Virus record (IMG/VR): IMGVR_UViG_3300036770_001423
Coordinates: 1 to 64,000 of that record
Strand: one strand, 5' to 3'
Origin: a virus
DNA length: 64,000 bases
Numbering within the stretch: the first letter of the stretch is position 1; each line of letters starts with the position of its first letter. The notes beneath the pieces were generated by a model. That model ran no database searches. It was not told where the DNA came from and saw only the letters and a list, made by a program, of their open reading frames with translations. The position numbers and the translations under genes are program-made. Below are positions 58,180 through 64,000 of the stretch, one piece after another.

Positions 58180-58398
58180 ATGGATTTATTTATTTTATAT
58201 GTTCTACCTGCTTTACTTACAATCGTGATATGTGGTATTGATTCCTACCGGAGAGGTGCCGTTACGGTCGGTGAGGTGGTAGGTACTGTAATACTTGCTG
58301 TAATACCGATATTTAATATTCTTTTCGTAATATGGGCTGTTTTGGATGAACTCAGTATGAGGGGATTATTATCTAAAACACTTTGGAAAAAGAAATAG
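58180..58398 (+). CDS. Two-span membrane protein, 72 aa
   Basis: Spans LFILYVLPALLTIVICG and VVGTVILAVIPIFNILFVIW with a basic end SKTLWKKK. GGAGG precedes the ATG. Unknown membrane role. Confidence 0.6.
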   Translation: MDLFILYVLPALLTIVICGIDSYRRGAVTVGEVVGTVILAVIPIFNILFVIWAVLDELSMRGLLSKTLWKKK

Positions 58399-58419
58399 TA
58401 ATAATTTGAGGAGAGAAGT

Positions 58420-58617
58420 GTGAGTGATCTATCTGAAATACATACTGAAAGTATTAGCTTGCATTCAGCACAGCAACATTTTGAGAGCAATAAACAATTT
58501 GAAGAATTTGCTAAGAAGTGGAATTATGATTTATCCACAGATGAAGAAGGGTTCTACACGAATAGCCTTACACAAAGATTGTGGGATTGTTGGGAAGAAA
58601 GTCGGAGGGCGAGATAA
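58420..58617 (+). CDS. Hypothetical protein, 65 aa
   Basis: Not recognised. GTG start at 58420 preceded by GAGGAGAG. Helical, with WDCWEESRRAR at the end, a pattern common in small phage proteins that vary in number. Confidence 0.55.
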   Translation: MSDLSEIHTESISLHSAQQHFESNKQFEEFAKKWNYDLSTDEEGFYTNSLTQRLWDCWEESRRAR

Positions 58618-58821
58618 GTGAATCACATTACAGATCACGACATGAAGAATAAACTTATGCAAGACTTAGAGTTACACATCACCGCATGGAGGGAAGCTTC
58701 AGATAAATCTGAAATTAAATCTCTGCGTGGAGCAATTAGCTATTATTCCACTCCAAACGAAGACGATGAGTATGAGAATAAGTTCCAAACAATGTTAGCT
58801 ATTCATGGGATTGTATTATGA
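58618..58821 (+). CDS. Hypothetical protein, 67 aa
   Basis: Not recognised. GTG start with GGAGG upstream. Helical, acidic C-terminal region (PNEDDEYENKFQ). Coupled to the next gene by ATGA. Confidence 0.55.
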   Translation: MNHITDHDMKNKLMQDLELHITAWREASDKSEIKSLRGAISYYSTPNEDDEYENKFQTMLAIHGIVL

Positions 58822-59054
58822 ACAGAAAACAATTCCAGTTATGGTTGGATCAATGGCCTGAAGACACAGAGATTCATGTAGGTATTCAACAATCAGCACC
58901 ACCGTATTGTCCTTATGGTGAAGTAGTATATGAGAAGTTCAAAGGAGAACGTTGTGATGATTATGATTATACAGATTTTAATGGGAATACGTGGTTAAGG
59001 GAAGATAGTCCTTATTACAATAAACGAATACTAGAACTTGGAGGGAAAGATTAG
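58818..59054 (+). CDS. Hypothetical protein, 78 aa
   Basis: Not recognised. FQLWLDQWPEDTEIHVGIQQ at the start resembles a family of small phage proteins with an initial LLQ.P.D..V pattern (compare 59513-59716). Acidic. Confidence 0.55.
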   Translation: MNRKQFQLWLDQWPEDTEIHVGIQQSAPPYCPYGEVVYEKFKGERCDDYDYTDFNGNTWLREDSPYYNKRILELGGKD

Positions 59055-59339
59055 ATGTTATTAGACACATTATTTAAAGAAGTAGAACAGCTACAGAAGA
59101 TTATCACAATGAATATCGTAGTGTATAGTGATGTTGTGTGGTGCTACACAGACAATGAATTATCCGTCAACACAGACGGTGATGAAGAAGCGTTGTTTCA
59201 GGGTGAAGGTAGTACATACTCTTATGATGTAAGATGTGTTGATGCGTCGGATGACGGCTATGTAATCTTCTATGACGCTAACAATAATTGTGGTACGAGA
59301 GATACAATTATTGTTAAAGCTAGTGAGCGGAGAGATTAG
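59055..59339 (+). CDS. Hypothetical protein, 94 aa
   Basis: Not recognised. Beta-rich, acidic (NIVVYSDVVWCYTDNELSVN, DGYVIFYDANNNCGTRDTII). GGAGGG precedes the ATG. Confidence 0.55.
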   Translation: MLLDTLFKEVEQLQKIITMNIVVYSDVVWCYTDNELSVNTDGDEEALFQGEGSTYSYDVRCVDASDDGYVIFYDANNNCGTRDTIIVKASERRD

Positions 59340-59340
59340 A

Positions 59341-59526
59341 GTGAAAGATATTATAACCAACATCTTGTCATTTGTATATGGAGTGATAGTAACGCTTGTA
59401 CTGGTTATTTGGCCAGTGGATATCAGACACGCAGCGATTATTAAGATGTACAACGAAGGAAAGATTGTCTGCACAACATTAGCTGATGAGTTTATTTGTA
59501 GGGAGGTGGAGAATGACAGTAAGTGA
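59341..59526 (+). CDS. Single-span membrane protein, 61 aa
   Basis: GTG start at 59341 gives VKDIITNILSFVYGVIVTLV, continuing as a membrane span, then a soluble tail with two cysteines. A longer frame inside the previous gene has no initiation site. Overlaps the next gene. Confidence 0.5.
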   Translation: MKDIITNILSFVYGVIVTLVLVIWPVDIRHAAIIKMYNEGKIVCTTLADEFICREVENDSK

Positions 59527-59716
59527 ATTGATTGAATTATTAAAAACATATCCACCACATATGTTAGTGGCTGCTGAGATGTACAGTGAACAATATCTTG
59601 TTACACCTGAAGATATTAGTCTAAAGAGGTTATGTCTCCCTAGACCAGATGGTTGGGTACAGAACTATCGACAAGATAAAGAATCAACAGAGTATGTTTT
59701 GTTCAGGGGAAATTAA
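59513..59716 (+). CDS. Hypothetical protein, 67 aa
   Basis: The start is the ATG of MTVSELIELLKTYPPH with GGAGG upstream. The pattern SELIELLKTYPPHMLV resembles small phage proteins that begin with an LLQ.P.D..V motif. Function unknown. Last confident gene of the rightward early block. Confidence 0.58.
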   Translation: MTVSELIELLKTYPPHMLVAAEMYSEQYLVTPEDISLKRLCLPRPDGWVQNYRQDKESTEYVLFRGN

Positions 59717-59763
59717 TGAAACCAACACAAGAACAAACAGGCACATTTGAAGCAGCTATGAAG

Positions 59764-59787
59764 AAGCCCCGTTAAGTGGCTTTGTTG
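59764..59787. terminator. Weak hairpin between convergent genes
   Basis: AAGCC / GGCTT stem followed by TGTTGT on plus, at the junction of the plus genes and the minus T5orf172 gene. Short stem, low confidence. Confidence 0.35.
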
Positions 59788-59790
59788 TAA

Positions 59791-60390
59791 TCACGTAAGG
59801 TCTTTACATGCTTGTAAGAAATCTTCCACAGTAAAATCTTTATTAAACCACTCTAGCTTATATTTACTGTCTTTGAATTTTTCATGTAGAAGCTTTTCTA
59901 AATCTAAGTATCTACCATCCGTACATTCGAAAGTAGCTAACAATTCCACCTCAAAAGGATTACTGGTTCTTATGCTGGATAATCTGCTTTGTATGTTCTT
60001 AGAGTAACCTATCTTATAATAATCCCCGCAACCCAATAAATACACAACCCCGTTTCCTTTCCCAGAATATTTATCGTTAAAGAAATCAGACCCTCTTTGA
60101 TTAGGTTTTCTAGTTTTTCTAAAAGCTCCAATGAAAGTAAACCAGACAAACGGCCATTTCAGTTCATATGAACAAGATTGTTCTTTCACATAAGAAACGT
60201 CATCACACAGTTTAGAGACTAACTTTCTGTCTTTATTGTTCCACGAATCCTTCGGTATTTCGAGAATTTCTTTTAATTTGTCAATATGAATTGCTTTGGT
60301 GCGTTCTCTACCCCAACCAACACGGTACTTTTCTGGGATTTCTCTCAACTCACTTAGGAACCACTGTATTGTTTCATCATCAAAATTCAC
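59791..60390 (-). CDS. T5orf172-type GIY-YIG nuclease domain protein, 199 aa
   Basis: Residues ~114-175 (GVVYLLGCGDYYKIGYSKNI, then RLSSIRTSNPFEVELLATFE, LEKLLHEKF and LEWF) form the T5orf172/MUG113 variant of the GIY-YIG fold. The N-terminal ~110 residues are basic and may bind DNA. The stop is adjacent to the helicase in the same operon. Could be a homing or replication-linked nuclease. Confidence 0.76.
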   Translation of the reverse strand: MNFDDETIQWFLSELREIPEKYRVGWGRERTKAIHIDKLKEILEIPKDSWNNKDRKLVSKLCDDVSYVKEQSCSYELKWPFVWFTFIGAFRKTRKPNQRGSDFFNDKYSGKGNGVVYLLGCGDYYKIGYSKNIQSRLSSIRTSNPFEVELLATFECTDGRYLDLEKLLHEKFKDSKYKLEWFNKDFTVEDFLQACKDLT

Positions 60391-61608
60391 TTAAACCTCC
60401 AACCACTTAATTAATAGATTTCTCATTCGCTCAGACAGAATCAACACCTTCATAGGTTTACCTTGTCTGATTGCACCACGCCAAATAAACTGAATCATCT
60501 CAGACAGAGCAAACATATCTTCATCTGGTTCAATATTATTAGCTCTTAGGTAATTCACTTCGATAGGGTTCTTAAAAATATTCACAGCATACATACACAA
60601 AGAATAATTACGGTAGTTGTTTGTTGCACGAATATTCATAGGAAGGAAAGCGGGCATGTCATCACTAACACCCTTCGTATATCCAGCCCCCTGCATACGC
60701 TTCTGGTGGTCTTTGTATGTAGTCCAGAATACCTCGCCAGCCTTAGCCTTATTGGACACAACACAAGAGCGTAGCATAGCTTTATATTTATCTATTTCTT
60801 CTTTCTTAGCTTTCTCAAACCAGCCTTTACTGAGAGTAGTATCTCTTTGCTTCTTAGCATTAGTTGCTCTGTTCTCAATGATGGTTAGATTAGCTCTAAT
60901 AGACTTCTTCAGTTCTCCCTCAGACAACAAACCAAGGTTGTTGTTATCTACAACAGTGTATGGTATGTTATTCAGCTCTAACCAACATCTCATATCACTA
61001 CCATGAAACAAGTAAGTGAGAATCCACACTTCCTTTAATTCAGACAACAGGCGAGGAGGATACTCAAACATAAGGAATGTATCAGCATAGCAGTAAACAA
61101 CACCAAGACTGCACAAACTGCGAACAAAAGAATATCTACCATCGTGCTCTGGATATTCAGCTTCATTCCAACTAAGCTGATTACGTTTATCTGGATTAAT
61201 CAAAACCATACCAGATTTAAGCAAATCTCTTGTATCAGAAGGAACCAAACTTCTATCTAATAAACCAACACAACTAAGAGCTTCATCAATCACCAGTGTA
61301 TATTGTTTATCTACCAACATATCAACTATCTGCACAGTAAGGTTTTGGAATAGTGCATGAGTAGAAGCAATATTCTTACCCTCGAATATCAACATCTTTA
61401 AATCACCTATCTTACCTCTACCTTTGTTCTCTGGTGTATAGAAATCTAATTCTGGTAATTCCTTTGGTACACGTTCATCAATCTCAGAGAGGAACGGAGT
61501 GATGTATAAGAACCTAGCTTCTGGGTTCTCTTTAGCTTTCTGTCTAATCAACTCAAACATCTTAGTGGACTTACCTGTACCACACATACTATCAATAACA
61601 TTAATCAA
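60391..61608 (-). CDS. DEAD-like P-loop helicase, origin-binding candidate, 405 aa
   Basis: Starts INVIDSMCGTGKST with Walker A MCGTGKST at residues ~7-14. Walker B is LVIDEA, and LYITPFLSEIDERV with ASTHALF are helicase Ia/Ib-like. C-terminal EMIQFIWRGAIRQGKPMKVL resembles motif VI (Q..GR.R-like). Chosen start: TTG at 61608 with AAGGAG six bases upstream; an ATG at 61638 lies before that site. It faces the repeat-rich non-coding region, so an origin-binding role is inferred. Confidence 0.7.
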   Translation of the reverse strand: MINVIDSMCGTGKSTKMFELIRQKAKENPEARFLYITPFLSEIDERVPKELPELDFYTPENKGRGKIGDLKMLIFEGKNIASTHALFQNLTVQIVDMLVDKQYTLVIDEALSCVGLLDRSLVPSDTRDLLKSGMVLINPDKRNQLSWNEAEYPEHDGRYSFVRSLCSLGVVYCYADTFLMFEYPPRLLSELKEVWILTYLFHGSDMRCWLELNNIPYTVVDNNNLGLLSEGELKKSIRANLTIIENRATNAKKQRDTTLSKGWFEKAKKEEIDKYKAMLRSCVVSNKAKAGEVFWTTYKDHQKRMQGAGYTKGVSDDMPAFLPMNIRATNNYRNYSLCMYAVNIFKNPIEVNYLRANNIEPDEDMFALSEMIQFIWRGAIRQGKPMKVLILSERMRNLLIKWLEV

Positions 61609-61676
61609 AATATACTCCTTAAGGGGACAAAATACCATAGGGAAATCTAATGAATTTAATCACCCTATACCCTAAT

Positions 61677-61704
61677 AGTATACCATGTTTCTTATTAATT
61701 GCAA
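61677..61704 (-). promoter_or_regulatory. Promoter for helicase-nuclease operon
   Basis: Minus strand TTGCAA (61704-61699), 16-bp spacer, TATACT (61682-61677). Two more TTGCAA hexamers lie at 61721 and 61753. Confidence 0.55.
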
Positions 61705-61707
61705 GTG

Positions 61708-62149
61708 AAATATCATTTATTTGCAATAGAAATAGAATTATTTGAAGTGAGCTTGCAATAAGGTTTTTGAAACCCTTGTGTGGTAAGGCTTAGAGGGGTA
61801 TAGGTCTTAGAATATAAAAAGGTACTATCATACTGCCGATTGCCAAACTATAGTTTATACCAAATATCAGTGTTTGCTGTAGAAGTGTAACATCTTCCTG
61901 TATCCTTCCTGTTTCTACCTTGTGTATGAAATATCCTTGTAAAAATATCCTAATTACTTCATTTAATTAGAATTTATTTGTAAAAATATCTATACAAAAT
62001 ATCACTACCTCTCCTGTTAATTTTAGATTGAAAATATCATATCCAAAATATACATCCTATAAGGGTATTTCAGAATTAGAAATTATGTATTTGGTTGTTT
62101 AACACGACCACTACTCCCTCCATCATTCTTTCCAATATTCTGAAATATC
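61708..62149. repeat. AAATATC iteron-like repeats (8 copies)
   Basis: AAATATC on plus at 61708, 61862, 61929, 61943, 61984, 61997, 62032 and 62143, all in the same orientation, in an AT-rich gene-free stretch, plus a variant at 62046. The 12-bp palindrome AAACTATAGTTT lies at 61845. With the neighbouring helicase this suggests an origin of replication. No ORF found on either strand. Confidence 0.5.
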
Positions 62150-62393
62150 AAAGCATTATCAATAAATAACCCATAGCATAGATTATGTAAAATTGACTGT
62201 AATACGAATAATTATCATTTAGATTATTATTATTCATTGTGTTCTATTGATTAGTATACTTAATTGACTAATAGATAGTAATTGGTAAGACCAATTGAGA
62301 TAATACTTAGTGTAATAAGCTTTGCTTCGTGTTAGACAAAACATTCGTTTGTCAACACTCCGCGCCAATAATTACAGTAGTAATAATTCAGGT

Positions 62394-62489
62394 GATAACA
62401 CTTAGTGTAATAACATTTATTGTAATAACATTTATTGTAATAACATTTATTGTTATCACTATTAGTGTACTAATACTTGTTACACTAAG
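62394..62489. repeat. Tandem 15-bp repeats flanked by inverted CTTAGTGTAA arms
   Basis: Three perfect tandem copies of TAATAACATTTATTG (62408-62422, 62423-62437, 62438-62452), with degenerate units on both sides. CTTAGTGTAA at 62401 pairs with TTACACTAAG at 62480. An extra CTTAGTGTAA lies at 62306, and AATTGGT-AAG-ACCAATT at 62280-62296. Typical of an iteron origin or a regulator site. Confidence 0.6.
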
Positions 62490-62592
62490 CCTCATGACAG
62501 CATAGCTGTCATTCATCTAATACGAATAACTCTTATTTGTATTTATACGCTCATAAGCCTAGCTTATTCGCTTTGCATATTGGCCTATATAT

Positions 62593-62650
62593 TGCATAAA
62601 ATAGAGTGAATACATATGCAGTTATGCACTATTTATTCTGCATAAAATAG
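62593..62650. repeat. Direct repeat TGCATAAAATAG (two copies)
   Basis: Copies at 62593-62604 and 62639-62650, each followed within a few bases by AGTGAATAC. Part of the same gene-free region. Confidence 0.45.
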
Positions 62651-62708
62651 CTAAAAGTGAATACTCTGCTGAGGCATATCAAGGTAGCACTACAACACAA
62701 AGCCCCGT

Positions 62709-62729
62709 ATAATCGATTCTAGAGCGTTT
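62709..62729 (-). repeat. Lone copy of the AAACGCTCTAG motif
   Basis: Read on minus, it is identical at 19 of 21 positions to the left end of the element at 45851. No inverted partner was found nearby. Confidence 0.5.
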
Positions 62730-62794
62730 AAATGCTATAAAGATTATTGACATTAGAATGTAAAGAAAGTTGACAGGATAAAGAGAAGGTAAAT

Positions 62795-62825
62795 AAAAAG
62801 CCCCTTGTCGGGGCTTCTCTTTTAG
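62795..62825. terminator. Bidirectional terminator-like hairpin
   Basis: AAGCCCC / GGGGCTT stem with a TTGTC loop. T-rich after it on both strands, best on minus (TTTTTATTT). Confidence 0.7.
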
Positions 62826-62888
62826 CTGGTTAGCTTATGCCGTTGATCTCGTTTAACTCCGCTTGCCATCTGGCTAAATCTTCAAAAT

Positions 62889-62917
62889 AAAGCCAAGCTT
62901 TTTTTTGGCTTGGCTTT
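62889..62917. terminator. 10-bp perfect inverted repeat with T8 loop
   Basis: AAAGCCAAGC (62889-62898) and GCTTGGCTTT (62908-62917). The loop is T8G. On plus it is followed by few T residues, so it may be a structural element rather than a terminator. Confidence 0.4.
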
Positions 62918-63000
62918 GATAATTATTTTCTATGCTGTAAAACAGCCTGCAAAGCTCTGTATTACGTTTTATTAATTCTGGTTGTCTGTATAGCCTAGAA

Positions 63001-63026
63001 ACAACAAAAGCCCGTATAGGGCTTTT
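63001..63026 (-). terminator. Terminator after the 218-aa gene
   Basis: AAAAGCCC / GGGCTTTT stem with a five-base loop, followed on minus by GTTGTTTC. It ends the transcript of 63047-63703. Confidence 0.72.
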
Positions 63027-63046
63027 AATCTTGTTATATTTGATGT

Positions 63047-63703
63047 TTATGCTGTAAAGTAGTCTTTGTTACTTGGATATACAAAACATACTTCTTTACC
63101 TTTGAAAATGCATTCAAATTTATAAGTTTTTTCATTTAAAGACCATTCATCCGACGCAATACCATCTTTTTGACACTCATACTCACATGCGTGTAAGTCA
63201 TAAGCTAAGGCTCTTGCATACTTGCTTGCGCTAAATTTCCAGCTTGTGCCGTGTTTTAACCCTAAACTTTCAGCTTGTTCTAGTGCCATCATTTTACGGG
63301 TATTTGACGTACCAGATAAAACGCTAGTCAGTTGGTCCCTCTGTGCTGATGTCAGGCATTCAAAATAAGCATAACAAACGGTAATACCGTCGTTACCTTG
63401 CCAAGATTTACCAAAGGATACAGCAGACCAGACAGCTTTGATTGCTTCGATTAATTCAACACTGATTTTAACTTTAGCTGTTGCCATCTGACCAGCTTTG
63501 TTGAATTCGTCGCTCATATACTCACCAGCTGCGTATACAGAATCATTGTATACATAGCCATTACAAGGTGCGTGTAACCGGCCCTGAGTATCAATTGTAG
63601 GCTGCTTACCTTGGTTTGCTGATGCTATAGCAATGATTAATTTCTCATTGCGTTTTACATTGTCAGAATTAAAACCAGATAACAGAGAAACTAAGCTAGC
63701 CAT
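63047..63703 (-). CDS. Hypothetical protein, 218 aa
   Basis: Not recognised. The start is the ATG of MASLVSLLSGFNSDN at 63703 with AGGTAGGTG upstream; a nine-codon longer frame has no site. Alpha/beta protein (KVKISVELIEAIKAVWSAVS, GITVCYAYFECL). It has its own promoter and terminator. Flanks the putative origin. Confidence 0.65.
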   Translation of the reverse strand: MASLVSLLSGFNSDNVKRNEKLIIAIASANQGKQPTIDTQGRLHAPCNGYVYNDSVYAAGEYMSDEFNKAGQMATAKVKISVELIEAIKAVWSAVSFGKSWQGNDGITVCYAYFECLTSAQRDQLTSVLSGTSNTRKMMALEQAESLGLKHGTSWKFSASKYARALAYDLHACEYECQKDGIASDEWSLNEKTYKFECIFKGKEVCFVYPSNKDYFTA

Positions 63704-63725
63704 AACACACCTACCTATCAGACTA

Positions 63726-63745
63726 GGCAAGCACCATTGCTTGCC
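63726..63745 (-). promoter_or_regulatory. Inverted repeat in the leader of the 218-aa gene
   Basis: GGCAAGCA / TGCTTGCC, perfect 8-bp arms with a four-base loop, between promoter and ATG. Could be an operator or leader hairpin. Confidence 0.45.
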
Positions 63746-63756
63746 CTACCCCTTGT

Positions 63757-63784
63757 ATTCTAGTTCATTGGTTCAGCTTGTCAA
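63757..63784 (-). promoter_or_regulatory. Sigma-70-type promoter for the 218-aa gene
   Basis: Minus strand TTGACA (63784-63779), 16-bp spacer, TAGAAT (63762-63757). Confidence 0.65.
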
Positions 63785-63803
63785 CAAAATAAATTAATTA
63801 TTT

Positions 63804-64000
63804 CTATGTTACCGTCATAACTTTTCTGGCTTCTTTTAAGCTTGCCAGGATGCCTTCTGCTTCGCTATCTCTGCAATAGCTCACCATATACCCCATATTG
63901 ACATAGTAGTCTGTAATCAATTCTGAAAGGCTTTCATACACATAATACTGATTAGCAAATTCACCGTCTACACAATTGATCGCTGTATACCCTTGATCTG
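63804..64000 (-). CDS. Hypothetical protein, C-terminal 65 residues (cut by window)
   Basis: The frame is open from the right edge to a TAG at 63804. It includes YTAINCVDGEFANQYYVYES and ends AEGILASLKEARKVMTVT. Composition is protein-like and the frame is unbroken, so this is the 3' end of a gene that starts outside the window. Not recognised. Confidence 0.55.
   Translation of the reverse strand, partial: DQGYTAINCVDGEFANQYYVYESLSELITDYYVNMGYMVSYCRDSEAEGILASLKEARKVMTVT

Noticed and set aside
59716-59775. 19-aa ORF overlapping the stop of the last rightward early gene
   Set aside because: Coupled TAATG start but extremely short, no ribosome-binding site of its own, and it ends inside a hairpin.
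62819-62905. Minus-strand open stretch reading KAWLYFEDLARWQAELNEI to a stop, just after an A8 run
   Set aside because: Protein-like composition but no start codon; an in-frame stop lies just upstream. It may be a gene remnant or a frameshift product, but nothing supports expression.
61640-63046. CRISPR array in the repeat-rich region
   Set aside because: Repeats are 7-15 bp, directly adjacent or irregularly spaced, without unique spacers of constant length.
62150-63046. tRNA genes in the gene-free regions
   Set aside because: No cloverleaf with a recognisable T-arm was found in any of the larger gaps by eye.

Overview
The window is a contiguous piece of a tailed double-stranded DNA phage (Caudoviricetes) with a contractile tail. 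It carries a DUF3383-type sheath, DUF3277-type tube proteins, a baseplate J protein, a gp138-type spike and a Dit-like protein. Two-component spanins (Rz/Rz1), a T4-type lysozyme, beta-helix tailspikes and a Dam-type methylase point to a Gram-negative, probably gammaproteobacterial, host. No integrase, rRNA, tRNA or CRISPR array was seen. Both ends of the window cut genes (nrdA on the left, an unknown gene on the right), so this is not the whole genome.

Layout. (1) 1-4.8 kb, plus strand: class Ia ribonucleotide reductase nrdA (split by a group I intron) and nrdB, then four small genes. (2) 4.87-41.8 kb, minus strand: the virion and lysis block, read right to left. Order: small genes, putative small terminase, large terminase (three exons, two group I introns), portal, XkdF-like protease, scaffold, decoration protein, major capsid protein, neck and completion proteins, sheath, two tube-like proteins, tail chaperone with a -1 frameshift site, tape measure (split by an HNH-bearing group I intron), baseplate, tailspikes and fibres, and a lysis and cell-wall cluster. 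A family-A-polymerase-like gene and an XRE regulator close the block. (3) 41.9-44.3 kb, plus strand: a self-contained unit (promoter with an operator-like palindrome, 57-aa ORF, second tailspike, terminator). (4) 44.4-59.8 kb, plus strand: early or middle genes, many of them tiny, from several TTGACA-type sigma-70 promoters. Recognisable products are a nucleotidyltransferase, Dam methylase, PhoH, ClpP-like protease, dNMP kinase, metallophosphoesterase, ATP-dependent DNA ligase, spanins and a SLOG protein. (5) 59.8-61.6 kb, minus strand: a T5orf172 nuclease and a DEAD-like helicase. (6) 61.6-63.0 kb: an AT-rich non-coding region with iteron-like repeats, a candidate replication origin. (7) 63.0-64 kb, minus strand: two unknown genes.

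The genome is rich in selfish elements. There are four group I introns and five homing-endonuclease-like genes. The splice junctions can be read to the base (5' exon ends in T, intron ends in G, frame restored). The introns sit in the most conserved codons: the NrdA radical cysteine, the terminase Walker A and Walker B motifs, and a conserved tape-measure motif.

Most unusual features: the XRE-linked tailspike cassette paired with a second tailspike that shares its N-terminal adapter; the family-A-polymerase-like protein; a ~95-bp element with inverted AACGCTCTA ends present twice, plus a lone copy in the putative origin; a canonical GGGTTTA slippery site in the tail chaperone gene; and spanins placed ~46 kb from the lysozyme on the opposite strand. 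All functions are inferred from reading the sequence. No database search was run.
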